Assembly: GCF_000429905.1 (NCBI RefSeq)
Contig: NZ_AUCT01000002.1
Span: 310,001-374,000 of the forward strand
Direction: 5' to 3'
From: Desulfatibacillum aliphaticivorans DSM 15576
GTDB lineage: Bacteria; Desulfobacterota; Desulfobacteria; Desulfobacterales; Desulfatibacillaceae
DNA length: 64,000 nucleotides
Shown here one piece after another: positions 26,373-35,551 of this stretch; the first letter of the stretch is position 1; each line of letters begins with the position of its first letter. A program made the translations under genes and the position numbers. The notes under the pieces were generated by a model. The model was given only the letters and a program-made list of their open reading frames with translations, was not told the origin of the DNA and did not search any database.

Positions 26373-27006
26373 GACACGCTCCTTTTGCTCGTCTGATTGT
26401 TTTGGAATAAAAGTTGATCCCCCTGCCGTTCCGGTCGAGGGGACGGAAATACCCACGATGGACTCATCATATATTAAGGATAGGGCTCAGGAAAATTCTT
26501 GGAACTCTGATTCCTGTGTAAGAAATTTTCTGACAAAGATGTTTTGAGGTGAAATCTCGCCGGGATCTCCAAGGCGCTGCATTTCCTCCCGGACGTTATT
26601 CAGCCCCTCCGATTATTTGTTCTAACCGTAGAAGGCGCAGAAAACAAGGGGGGAAATAAAAGGTGGACTTTCGTTCATCAAGCGGCTTGGCATTGTTTCG
26701 TCGGGTCGCTTCGCGGTAAAATTGCAGGATTAACGGTCATTCCGGACAGATCAGGCGCCTGCTACAATGGCTTTTTTATTTTTTTTACCATCGTCCCCAT
26801 TCCCGGCCTGAAAAAACGTATGCTGCGCACACTGGCAGGATACTGCTCTGCCGGCGCCGCCCAAGAACAAGGATGCCGCTTCGCGGCGGAATTTGTTGGG
26901 TTTCGCGGGGCTCTACCCAACCTACGATGCCGGCGTTATCCAAAAGATAGGAAGCATGGTAATAATTGATTTCCCCATCCTGGCTTCCCCGCCGGGGCGG
27001 AAGAGG
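26373..27006. other. 634-bp intergenic region with a dispersed repeat copy
   Basis: No gene recognised. Near 26761-26791 there is a T-rich run. At 26891-26926 lies a copy of a dispersed element: GTTGGGTTTCG, a short spacer, then CTACCCAACCTACG, whose GTTGGGT and ACCCAAC arms can pair. The 16-mer ATTTGTTGGGTTTCGC recurs exactly at 58722-58737. Confidence 0.5.
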
Positions 27007-28656
27007 CTAGCAAATGGCGCCGAAGGCCTTGCCCAGCTTGGTCTGGCAGATTTGCTCCTGCTCGTCCAGGATTTCCTTGAGAATGCGCAGGCGGGTCATG
27101 GGATTCATTAACACAGTCCGCAAAACCACCACGTCTCCGCCTTGCTCAGGCGGCCGCCGGAAGGTCGTCCGGGAAACGAAGCTCTTTCCGGCCTCGCGCT
27201 GATCCCGTTGCAGCACGATATTCAAGGCGTTCAGGCATTGGTTGATTCTGACGACTTCCTTGGGCTCGGCGTTTTTCAATCTTTCCTGCAAACGCTTGGG
27301 CACGTACCGATAGGTGAGGATGTTCAGCTCCGGCGGGGTGACCAGTTCAAAATCCTCCCTGGCCCGGATTTCCTTGGCGAATTGCTTGGCCAGCCCGATG
27401 CCGTGCTCCACCAGAATGCCGTAGCCTTTGACGCCCATCACCTTAAGGGCGCTGTCCAGGATCAGGGAGGTGGAGGCTCTGGAGCCGGCCAGGGATTTGA
27501 TGCCCAAATCCACGGAGCCCGGCCTGGCGATGTAGGTGGAATGATAGGCGATGGCGTCCATGGCCCAGGGATTTTTAAAATACACCATGCCGCAGGTCAT
27601 GGGCATGTAAAACTGTTTGTGCCCGTCGATGGTCACCGAGTCGGCCATGTCGATGCCTTCCAGAAGATACTTGTATTTTTCGGAAAACAGGGTCGGGCCG
27701 CCCCATGCAGCGTCCGCATGAAAATGGATGTTATGCTCGGCGCAGATTTCGGCGATCTTGGGCAAGGGGTCCACGGACCCGGTTTCGGTCGCGCCCGCGA
27801 TGCCCACCACGGCCATAATCCGGGTTTTGGGATCGGAGTTGATTTCCTTGACGGCCCTGGCCATGGCGTCCACGTCCACCCGGTTGTTTGCGTCAATGGG
27901 CAGGCCGATGACGTTTTTATTGCCCAACCCAAGAAGGCCCGCCGCCTTGCGCAGCGAATAATGCCCCAATTGGGAAACCAGCACCACCATCCGCTCAATG
28001 CCCAAAGCCTGGTACGCGGCGAACATGCCTTCCTGCTCCACGCCAGCGAAGCCTTCGGCCTGATTCAGGATGTTGTTTCGGGCCACCCATAGGGCGGTCA
28101 TATTGGCCAGGGTGCCGTCTTCGGTGAATCCGCCTAAAGACGTATCCACGCTTTGGATGTGGCGGGAGTAAAACGCGTCGTTCTGTTGGTAGATCATCCG
28201 GTGAATTTTAGCCAGAAGCTGTTTTTCGACAATGGAGACGATCTTGGAGGTTTCCAGCTTGACCACGTTCTGATTCAGGGCGGCCACAAAAGCGGCGAGG
28301 TGGACCATAAAAAACGGCATGGCGGAGGTCATGTGGCCCACAAAATAAGGCGAGGCCACGTTTACGGCGTGGGGAGCGATGTCTTCCACCAGTTCGGTGA
28401 TGACGTCAGCCAGTTTTTTTTCCGGCTGTTCGCTGATCAGGCTGTTTTGGAAGCGGGAGGCCATTTCACGCAGGCTGCGTTCTTCGGTAATGCCCACGTG
28501 ATCTCTTAAAAAATCCTGGAGCCCGAAAAAAATCTGCTCCATGTATTTTAACAAGGTGGCTTTGGCCGAGTCGTCTTCGCGCATGATGAATATGCGCTTC
28601 AAGGTTTCGCGGTTGGCTACAAGTTCCCTGCGCTGTGCCTCGGATGTCCGGTCCAT
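27007..28656 (-). CDS. PLP-dependent group II decarboxylase, PanP-like aspartate 1-decarboxylase
   Basis: 549 residues, PLP fold type I decarboxylase. The cofactor lysine is K347 in TIDGHKQFYMP, the PLP-stacking His is in SQLGHYSLRKAAG (H232), and HADAAWGG supplies the pyridine-N aspartate. The N-terminal segment SPYFVGHMTSAMPFF and the overall length match the PanP type (decarboxylation of aspartate to beta-alanine for pantothenate/CoA synthesis in bacteria lacking PanD). Glutamate or tyrosine decarboxylase activity is the main alternative. GGGAG precedes ATG 28656. It lies 328 bp from asd, another aspartate-using gene, but appears to be a separate transcript. Confidence 0.7.
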   Translation of the reverse strand: MDRTSEAQRRELVANRETLKRIFIMREDDSAKATLLKYMEQIFFGLQDFLRDHVGITEERSLREMASRFQNSLISEQPEKKLADVITELVEDIAPHAVNVASPYFVGHMTSAMPFFMVHLAAFVAALNQNVVKLETSKIVSIVEKQLLAKIHRMIYQQNDAFYSRHIQSVDTSLGGFTEDGTLANMTALWVARNNILNQAEGFAGVEQEGMFAAYQALGIERMVVLVSQLGHYSLRKAAGLLGLGNKNVIGLPIDANNRVDVDAMARAVKEINSDPKTRIMAVVGIAGATETGSVDPLPKIAEICAEHNIHFHADAAWGGPTLFSEKYKYLLEGIDMADSVTIDGHKQFYMPMTCGMVYFKNPWAMDAIAYHSTYIARPGSVDLGIKSLAGSRASTSLILDSALKVMGVKGYGILVEHGIGLAKQFAKEIRAREDFELVTPPELNILTYRYVPKRLQERLKNAEPKEVVRINQCLNALNIVLQRDQREAGKSFVSRTTFRRPPEQGGDVVVLRTVLMNPMTRLRILKEILDEQEQICQTKLGKAFGAIC

Positions 28657-28984
28657 GCTCCCTTTCCCCTTAATGTGAAGCCCAAAAAACCGGGGCGGTC
28701 GCTCATTTCCGCCCCATTTTGCGGCGTTCCCCTCGCCGCGGGAAAAAAAACGGATCGCCGGTCCGATTCTTTCCCAAGGGTAATCGGTATACCCTTACGA
28801 ATGGTTAAATACAAGGCCTTTTCAAGGATTTTTGGGGGAAACGCCTTGCGAAACCGCGCCTCCGCCCGAAAATCAGGTTTGAGGACGGCCTTTTTTCCCG
28901 TTAAAAAGGCCGAAGCAGGATCTCCCCGCCTCGGCCTTATCGTTCTAACTCATACCATTTCCTTAAAATAAGCCTTGTTTCGAC
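28657..28984. other. Intergenic region between the decarboxylase and asd
   Basis: 328 bp without a gene. It contains the hairpin listed at 28886-28912 and, near the decarboxylase start, GC-rich imperfect dyads around 28741-28775. No RNA gene was recognised. Confidence 0.4.
28886..28912. terminator. Hairpin terminator downstream of asd
   Basis: CGGCCTTTTT (28886-28895) pairs with AAAAAGGCCG (28903-28912) around a short loop. It lies about 70 bp past the asd stop on the minus strand. Confidence 0.5.
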
Positions 28985-30106
28985 CTATCCCATGAAATCC
29001 AGGATGATTTGCAAAATCCTGCGCAGAGGCTCGGCAGCGCCCCATAAAAGCTGGTCGCCCACGGTGAAGGCCCCAAGATATTCAGGCCCCATGTTCAGCT
29101 TATGGATTCTGCCCACCGGCACTTCCAGGCCGCCGGTGACCGCCGTGGGGCTCAGGAGCTTCATGGAATCCGCCTTGTTATTGGGGATGACCCTGACCCA
29201 GTCGTTGGCCTTGGCCAGCATGTCCTCAATCTCATCCACGGGAACGTCCTTGGTGAGCTTGATGGTCAAAGCCTGGCTGTGGCAGCGCATGGAGCCGATG
29301 CGGACGCACAGGCCGTCAATGGGAATCTGCTTTTCGGTTCCCAGGATTTTGTTGGTTTCCACAAGGCCCTTCCACTCTTCCCGGCTTTGGCCGCTGGGCA
29401 GTTCCGAGTCGATCCAGGGGATGACGCTGCCGGCCAGAGGCACGCCGAAATTGTCCGTGGGAAAATCCCCGGAGCGCATGGTTTCCAGGACGGTCCTGTC
29501 CAGATCCTGGATGGCCGAAGCGGGATCGTCCAACAGCGCCTTGCTGGCGCCGGAAATGGAAGCCATCTGGGCGATGAGCTCCCGCATGTTTTTGGCTCCG
29601 GCGCCCGAGGCCGCCTGATAGGTCATGGAGGTCATCCATTCCACCAGGCCATTCTCGAAGAGTCCGCCCAAAGCCATGAGCATGAGGCTGACCGTGCAGT
29701 TGCCGCCGATGTACTTTTTCACACCCGAAGCCAGAGCCTTGTCAATGACCGGCCTGTTCACCGGATCCAGAACGATGACTGAGTCGTCGTCCATACGCAT
29801 GGCCGAGGCCGCGTCGATCCAGTATCCGTCCCAACCCATGCTCCTCAGCTTGGGATGCATTTCCTTGGTATATCCGCTGCCCTGGCATGTGACGATGATA
29901 TCCATGGGCAGGAGTTTGTCCGCGTCCATGGCGTCCTGGAGCAGGGACTCGCCCAGTCCAACATCCGGGGCCTTTTGTCCGGTCTGGGAGGTGGTGAAGA
30001 AGAGGGGATCAAGACCGGTAGTCTTGAAATCGCCCTCAGCCCTCATACGGTCCATCAACACCGAGCCAACCATTCCTCTCCAACCTACAAAAGCCACTTT
30101 TGCCAT
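28985..30106 (-). CDS. asd: Aspartate-semialdehyde dehydrogenase
   Basis: 373 residues, the length of the E. coli-type enzyme. It makes aspartate semialdehyde from aspartyl phosphate with NADPH, for lysine, threonine, methionine and diaminopimelate synthesis. The N-terminal nucleotide loop is VGWRGMVGSVL, the catalytic cysteine is C137 in GGNCTVSL, and the active-site His is in MRCHSQAL. It is alone on its transcript, with a 136-bp AT-rich divergent promoter region towards the radical SAM gene. Confidence 0.93.
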   Translation of the reverse strand: MAKVAFVGWRGMVGSVLMDRMRAEGDFKTTGLDPLFFTTSQTGQKAPDVGLGESLLQDAMDADKLLPMDIIVTCQGSGYTKEMHPKLRSMGWDGYWIDAASAMRMDDDSVIVLDPVNRPVIDKALASGVKKYIGGNCTVSLMLMALGGLFENGLVEWMTSMTYQAASGAGAKNMRELIAQMASISGASKALLDDPASAIQDLDRTVLETMRSGDFPTDNFGVPLAGSVIPWIDSELPSGQSREEWKGLVETNKILGTEKQIPIDGLCVRIGSMRCHSQALTIKLTKDVPVDEIEDMLAKANDWVRVIPNNKADSMKLLSPTAVTGGLEVPVGRIHKLNMGPEYLGAFTVGDQLLWGAAEPLRRILQIILDFMG

Positions 30107-30242
30107 GATTCCAAATCCTTTCGTTTAAGTATATATTAAAGCCGCACGCGGCGATTAACCTTTAATGATAAAGAAATTTTCAATTTAGTCAAATTAATAT
30201 CCGGTTAAGCTCAAAATTTGTTTTCCCTACGCCCTGACTTGT

Positions 30243-31622
30243 ATGCTATGCACTCCCATGCCTCAAGATGAACCCCATAACGCCAAGACCATGAACGCAT
30301 CCCCGCCCCGCATACTGGGCCTAAACCCCTGGATTCACGACTTTGCAGCCTACGACGTGTGGGCCAGGCCCCTGGGGCTGTATTACATCCTGGCCATATT
30401 GCGAAAAGCCGGCTTTGCCGTATCCTATTACGACTGCCTGGGCAGGCCGGATACATCCCATCTGAAAAAAAACCGCTACGGCGCCGGCCCGTACCTCAAG
30501 CAAGCCCTGCCCACGCCGAAAATCCTCGGGGACGTCAAACGGCGCTTTTCCCGCTACGGCCTGGAGCCGGAACAGGTGCGCAGGGATTTGTCGGGCATGG
30601 ACAAGCCGGATTTGATCCTGGTCACCTCCCTCATGGCCTATTGGTATCCGGGAGTGTTTGAGGCCATCGCTCTTGCCAAGGAAATCTGGCCGGACGTCCC
30701 TTTGGTTTTAGGCGGAACCTACCCGACTTTATGGACGGACCACGCACGAAATTTTTCGGGGGCGGACGAGGTTTTTACGGGCCTGGCTGACGAACGCATT
30801 GTGGATTTGGCCAATCGCCGTACAGGCTGGAGCGCCGAAAACCCTGTCAGGTCCGGCGCTTTGGACGAGTTCCCCTACCCCGCTTTGGATCTGGAGGGGA
30901 CTCCCGTGTTTGCGCCCGTGTTGACCTCGCGAGGATGCCCCTTTCGCTGCCATTATTGCGCCTCGGGGTTCTTGAACCCGGAATTTTTACGGAGAAATCC
31001 TGACGCTGTGTTTGCGGAAATGCTTTATTGGCACGAACGCTACGGCCTTCGGGATTACGTGTTTTACGACGACGCTATGCTGGTGCAGCCGGAAAAGTAT
31101 TTTTTGCCCTTGATGGATAAAATCCTCTCCCGAGGCCTGAACTGGCGCTTTCACACGCCCAACGCAGTCCACATCCGCAACCTGACCCCGCGGACGACCA
31201 AAACCATGTTCCAGGCGGGATTCAAAACCATCCGCCTGGGGTTGGAGACGGCGGTCTTCTCAAAACGCAACGGCATGGACGCCAAAATTACCCGACAGGA
31301 GTTCCTGGACGGCGCGAAAAACATGCAGGAAGCCGGGTTTGACGCCAGCGTTGTGGGGGCCTATTTGCTGATCGGCCTGCCCAACCAGGATTACGACGCG
31401 GTGAGAGAGTCCATTTCCATCGTCAAAGAGGCGGGAATCCGGCCAGTGCTCACCCATTACACGCCCATTCCCCATACGGCCTTGTGGGAAGAGGCCAAGG
31501 CGTCTTCCCGGTACGATCTGGAGGCGGATCCCCTTTACACCAACCGGGCCGTGTTTCCCTGCCAAAGAGAGCCTTTCTCGTGGATGCTCTTGTCGGAACT
31601 GAAAAATCTGTGTGTTGTTTGA
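30243..31622 (+). CDS. B12-binding-domain radical SAM protein
   Basis: 459 residues. The N-terminal half (about 25-190) is a cobalamin-binding-like Rossmann domain, without the classic DxHxxG in clear form. The radical SAM core (about 220-420) has CPFRCHYC as its 4Fe-4S/SAM motif. These proteins typically methylate or rearrange unactivated carbons in lipids, hopanoids, cofactors or natural products. The reaction here is not assignable, and no biosynthetic neighbours are present. The start is uncertain: ATG 30243 or 30258, and the conserved sequence begins near residue 22. Confidence 0.8.
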   Translation: MLCTPMPQDEPHNAKTMNASPPRILGLNPWIHDFAAYDVWARPLGLYYILAILRKAGFAVSYYDCLGRPDTSHLKKNRYGAGPYLKQALPTPKILGDVKRRFSRYGLEPEQVRRDLSGMDKPDLILVTSLMAYWYPGVFEAIALAKEIWPDVPLVLGGTYPTLWTDHARNFSGADEVFTGLADERIVDLANRRTGWSAENPVRSGALDEFPYPALDLEGTPVFAPVLTSRGCPFRCHYCASGFLNPEFLRRNPDAVFAEMLYWHERYGLRDYVFYDDAMLVQPEKYFLPLMDKILSRGLNWRFHTPNAVHIRNLTPRTTKTMFQAGFKTIRLGLETAVFSKRNGMDAKITRQEFLDGAKNMQEAGFDASVVGAYLLIGLPNQDYDAVRESISIVKEAGIRPVLTHYTPIPHTALWEEAKASSRYDLEADPLYTNRAVFPCQREPFSWMLLSELKNLCVV

Positions 31623-31682
31623 CAATACCTACGCATAAAGAACCCTGCCTAAAAGAATGAATTGACATTTTTCGACGGATAA

Positions 31683-33098
31683 TCAGTAAGAAAAAAATTC
31701 CCGTAAAAAATCAAGGTTGGCAACATATTCATCGATCGTGCATCCAAGATAATCCGCTGCCGTTTCCAGTGAGATCAAATTACTTGCATTTGCATGAAAC
31801 ACAAAACCTGCAAATTGCTCTCCACGTCTGCTGTCCGGTGTCGACTCCGGCTTGAAATAGTCAATGGAGAACGATTCTCTGCCCTTCCAATCATCAGTCG
31901 GCGTTGTGTCGTCTACAGTCAATTGACCCAACTCGACAGAACGGTCAGATGCGTTCCATATATGGTATTTGGCGCTTGTATAGCTTAGGCCGAAAGTCTC
32001 CATAACTGCGCGAAGTCCAGCGTTATAATTTTCGTGGGCCTTAAAAATCTTTAAGGCCTCCTCTTGCGGGGCTATAAACTCGACAGCAAAGGCATTTGCC
32101 CTCTGCTCCACATATTGCGTTTGCTGCCAGGGAGCCTCTTCCAGATCGTCATACCTGTCAAGTTGCAGGCTTGTCAGATTTTCATCTGGATCCCATAACA
32201 GGTGGCCCAATTCATGGGCGAGCGTTATACGGCGCACCCATTCACTCCTATTTTCCCCGACGATATTAAGAGCTATGCCCCTGTCATTTCCATTGGCAAT
32301 CGTGGCCCCGGCAAACCCTTTCGGAAGCCGCAACTGAACCACTGGTATCCCTAACTCATCCTCGACCAGGGTGCGCAAATTTGAGATAGGTTGGTTAAAA
32401 GGGATACTCAAGGTCTTTCGGGTTTCCTGCGCCAAATAATATCCATGGCGCCAAGCCGGATAACCGGGGGCTCCATAGTTGGCAGACGGAGTAAAACCAA
32501 TAAATTCCTTGAGAGGAAAAAGCCATTCTCTCAACTGATATTGCTTCATGATGACCCAGGCAGCTTCACATAACCGGGATATCAACTCTGTTGAGGCAGG
32601 TTCCCCGGTATTCCTGAGATCTCGCAATCTGTATCCTAAACGGTCATCTCCGCCAGCCTTTGGTGCAAAGGAAATCTTATGTCCATCCAGAGCCAGTTCC
32701 TGGGCGATCTTCTCCAGAACTCGGATTGGATTTCGGGTCATGGGATCTTCCGCATTTTTGATATCTGAAATACTTAGCCCAGCACGTTGGGCAAGTTCGG
32801 ACTCCGTATAGCCAATCTGTTTTCTTCTATCAGCCAATGTCGCAGCAGGCTCATCGGGATTAGCAGGTAAGATAGCGCTTCCATACGAGGCGATTTCCTG
32901 TAAAACAGGAAGCCCGTACGCCTTATAGGCTTCCCATGCTGAAAGGCGCCGGCCTGTGGAGGCCGGGCTATATTCAGCAATTTGATCCTGGCTTCTGACA
33001 AAAAGTTTTTGGGAGGAACGAGCTCTTTCCTCCGGTGTTTCACCCTTGCTGTCCAAACCGAAAATAAGGGCAAGCTCAAGATTATCTAATCCAGCCAT
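31683..33098 (-). CDS. XRE-type HTH protein with ImmA/IrrE metallopeptidase domain
   Basis: 471 residues. A helix-turn-helix (about 92-135, YTESELAQRAGLSISDIKN) precedes an ImmA/IrrE zinc peptidase domain with HELGH at 295-299. Such proteins act as repressors or antitoxins, or cleave repressors of mobile elements and defence loci. An extra N-terminal ~90 residues contain no recognised domain. It overlaps the upstream gene by 13 bp, so the two form one operon. Base composition is more AT-rich than the neighbours, which hints at acquisition. Confidence 0.8.
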   Translation of the reverse strand: MAGLDNLELALIFGLDSKGETPEERARSSQKLFVRSQDQIAEYSPASTGRRLSAWEAYKAYGLPVLQEIASYGSAILPANPDEPAATLADRRKQIGYTESELAQRAGLSISDIKNAEDPMTRNPIRVLEKIAQELALDGHKISFAPKAGGDDRLGYRLRDLRNTGEPASTELISRLCEAAWVIMKQYQLREWLFPLKEFIGFTPSANYGAPGYPAWRHGYYLAQETRKTLSIPFNQPISNLRTLVEDELGIPVVQLRLPKGFAGATIANGNDRGIALNIVGENRSEWVRRITLAHELGHLLWDPDENLTSLQLDRYDDLEEAPWQQTQYVEQRANAFAVEFIAPQEEALKIFKAHENYNAGLRAVMETFGLSYTSAKYHIWNASDRSVELGQLTVDDTTPTDDWKGRESFSIDYFKPESTPDSRRGEQFAGFVFHANASNLISLETAADYLGCTIDEYVANLDFLREFFSY

Positions 33099-33667
33099 TC
33101 AGGTTCACCTCTTAAAAAACGAAACTCTCTTGCTGTTTCATTATCCCAGCCCATGCTGGCAACTGAAAAGCCAGCATCCCTAAAGGCTTGAGCAGCACTC
33201 GCCAACTCTTCTGAATTACGAGGTTTATAGCGAGAAGATCCTCCATTAATCACCACTGTACGGGCGTCATAAAACCATAATTCTCCTGCGGTATGAGCTG
33301 CTTTTCCGCCTGTGAGATTTGTGTGTGATAGTCGCCCTCGTTCAAAATGCCGCCCATTACCACAATATTCAAGGGCGGCGGGGACATTCTCCATAGCCAC
33401 CACCCACAAATATTTTGTTTGCATTGCTTTTGCTTCATCTTCTCTTGACTTCGGAGCAGCGCCGAACTTTATCTTTTCCGGGCAAGGAAATTCAATTTCA
33501 AAAAGGCCTTCTTCGGCCCCAATTTGAGTTACTTCATCTGGGTACTGTTGCCTTTTAAGATCAGGATTCCTTGCAGGATAAACGCTACGATGATCCTCGA
33601 AATACCCGGAAACCCTTTCCTCCATTCCAAGATACCCTCCGTTCAAGGGGTAGTCAACTGATATCAT
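33086..33667 (-). CDS. Uncharacterised partner of the XRE-ImmA protein
   Basis: 193 residues, no signal peptide or membrane segment, no recognised family. Noticeable segments are SHTNLTGGKAAHTAGELWF and NGGSSRYKP, where conserved-looking His, Thr, Ser and Arg could form an active or binding site. It is the first gene of a two-gene operon with the ImmA/IrrE-type regulator. The organisation resembles toxin-antitoxin or mobile-element regulation modules, but the toxin role is inference only. Confidence 0.55.
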   Translation of the reverse strand: MISVDYPLNGGYLGMEERVSGYFEDHRSVYPARNPDLKRQQYPDEVTQIGAEEGLFEIEFPCPEKIKFGAAPKSREDEAKAMQTKYLWVVAMENVPAALEYCGNGRHFERGRLSHTNLTGGKAAHTAGELWFYDARTVVINGGSSRYKPRNSEELASAAQAFRDAGFSVASMGWDNETAREFRFLRGEPEWLD

Positions 33668-33786
33668 TTGCTTTGTCTAAGCGTACTTATTGTGAGAAAA
33701 AAGATCAATCAAAAACTGTATGCTCTTTTTTGTAGTGCAAGCTGAGAGTTCGACTGGCTGAAAAAGCGGATTTTGGGATTGCGATT

Positions 33787-33853
33787 ACGCAGGACCGCCC
33801 GCCCTCCTGTTTTGGGATTTTAAGGAGCTAAGGCGGACTGGACGGCCCTGCGT
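33787..33853. repeat. Long imperfect hairpin in the gap before the sugar-phosphate operon
   Basis: ACGCAGG (33787-33793) pairs with CCTGCGT (33847-33853). Inside, GC-rich arms (CCGCCCGCC and GGCGGACTGGACGG) and CTCCT/AGGAG (33804-33808 and 33823-33827) extend it. It lies about 90 bp past the end of the glycerol-3-phosphate dehydrogenase gene and about 120 bp upstream of the divergent XRE partner operon. It could be a terminator-like structure or a remnant repeat element. Confidence 0.45.
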
Positions 33854-33946
33854 CATTTCATCAGGCAAGAATCAGTTTTCTGCAATAAGAACGTCATCCC
33901 TCCCCAAGGGGCGAGTTCGCGCGGCAAGTTCCTGTTCCAAGTTGAT

Positions 33947-35524
33947 TCAGTATTTCACCCCATTGTACTTTTGCCACGATTGCAAATACTGCTTCTCTTC
34001 CTGACTCCATTTCTCGTCATCCCAGCCAAGAAGCGGCTGGCAAATTTCCTTGATTCCGGGCAGATGCGTTACACCGCCTTGCCTCAACAAAACCGCAATG
34101 CGGGTGCGTCTGCGCATCAAATCCTCCAAATGCACTACCATTTCATTTTTTGCGGCCCAACGCAACTCCGCCCAGAGGGTTTCCGTGCCCGGAATTTTCT
34201 CCAACTCGCCGGGCTGGGCGTCCTTGATCAAGTCTTCCGCCCGGGCGCCGTACCTGCCCTGAAGGCGGGTCAAGATCTCCCTGTCCAGACCTGCGGCTTC
34301 GGCGGACAAGGGTTTTACGGGCGAAAACACGCGCTGTTTTTTGTCCAGGTCCGGCAGATCTCCCAAGGCAGGCTGGGCCGCCTTCAAGGCGTCCAGGGCG
34401 ATCAGCCGAAAGGTGGTCAACTTACCGCCGGTTACGGTCAGCAATCCGTCCTCTTGCCAGACCACGTGGTCGCGGGATTCCTTGGACGGGTCTTTCTTGC
34501 CCGATCCCACCACGGGACGGACGCCCGAATAGGTAGCTATAATATCTTTGCGGGTTATGTCCAGTTTTGGGAAGTAATGCCGAACGCTTTCCAGCAAATA
34601 GTCCACCTCGCCGGATGTTGCGGCGGCTTCTTCGTTCAATTTTTTTCTATGGTCGATGTCCGTGTTGCCTGTTATGACCCGGCCTTCCCAGGGAAAGATG
34701 AACCCCGGCCGTTTGCTGACCGGATGCGTGATCACAATGCTTTGGGAAACGGGCAATCTTTCCGCGGAAAAAACCAGGTGGCTGCCCCGCAAGGGACGGA
34801 TGTGTTTGGAGTTTTTCCTCCTCACCTTGCTCCGAAAATCGTCGGCCCACGCGCCTGTTGCGTTGATCACCTGTTTGGCCTTGGCCTGCATTTTTCCGCC
34901 GGAGACCGTATCCTCCAGTTCCACGCCGCACACCCTGCCCTCTTCCTTTAATAAATCCGTGACCTTGCAATAATTAAGAGCGACGCCTCCTTCTTCCCTC
35001 CCCTGCTGCAAAACCCGAAGCACCAGCCTTGCGTCGTCCGTCACGGATTCGTAAAACAACAGGCCGCATTCCAGGCCTTTTTCTCTGAGGCCGGGAAAGC
35101 GCTTGAGCATTTCCTTGACCGAATAGGTGTGCTTCCGAAATTTGCGGCTCATGACGTCGTAGGTCAAAAGGCCCGCATGGACGATCAAACGCTGCAGCAG
35201 GGAGCCTTTATAAACGGCCATCATCATGCCGAACGGTTTGACCAGGCCGGGAAGCTCCTGCAAAAGCATTTCCCGCTCGCGGACCGACTGATAGGTGAGC
35301 ATGAAATCCCCCTGCTGGAGATACCGCAGGCCGCCGTGCACCAACTGCCCGGATCGGCTGGAGGTGCCCCAGGCAAAGTCGCGCTGCTCCACCAACAGGG
35401 TTTTCAGGTTGCGCCGGACCGCTTCCCGCAGGATGCCGGCGCCGGTGACGCCGCCGCCGATGATAATCAGGTCCCAATCTTCCGCGCTGATTTTTTTAAC
35501 TAGGTCTTCTCTTTTGTACTGCAT
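33947..35524 (-). CDS. FAD-dependent glycerol-3-phosphate dehydrogenase (GlpA/GlpD family)
   Basis: 525 residues. It oxidises glycerol 3-phosphate to dihydroxyacetone phosphate and passes electrons to quinone. The FAD fold is DLIIIGGGVTGAGILREA near the N-terminus, with the family motif SSRSGQLVHGGLRYLQQG and the C-terminal DAO_C domain (about 390-510). It is the last gene of a six-gene minus-strand cluster (ADH, kinase, FBA-type aldolase, FucA-type aldolase, this gene) whose products meet at triose phosphates. No separate GlpB/GlpC subunits are adjacent. Confidence 0.88.
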   Translation of the reverse strand: MQYKREDLVKKISAEDWDLIIIGGGVTGAGILREAVRRNLKTLLVEQRDFAWGTSSRSGQLVHGGLRYLQQGDFMLTYQSVREREMLLQELPGLVKPFGMMMAVYKGSLLQRLIVHAGLLTYDVMSRKFRKHTYSVKEMLKRFPGLREKGLECGLLFYESVTDDARLVLRVLQQGREEGGVALNYCKVTDLLKEEGRVCGVELEDTVSGGKMQAKAKQVINATGAWADDFRSKVRRKNSKHIRPLRGSHLVFSAERLPVSQSIVITHPVSKRPGFIFPWEGRVITGNTDIDHRKKLNEEAAATSGEVDYLLESVRHYFPKLDITRKDIIATYSGVRPVVGSGKKDPSKESRDHVVWQEDGLLTVTGGKLTTFRLIALDALKAAQPALGDLPDLDKKQRVFSPVKPLSAEAAGLDREILTRLQGRYGARAEDLIKDAQPGELEKIPGTETLWAELRWAAKNEMVVHLEDLMRRRTRIAVLLRQGGVTHLPGIKEICQPLLGWDDEKWSQEEKQYLQSWQKYNGVKY

Positions 35525-35551
35525 GATTCGTCCGTCCGCACTTCAGTGCTG

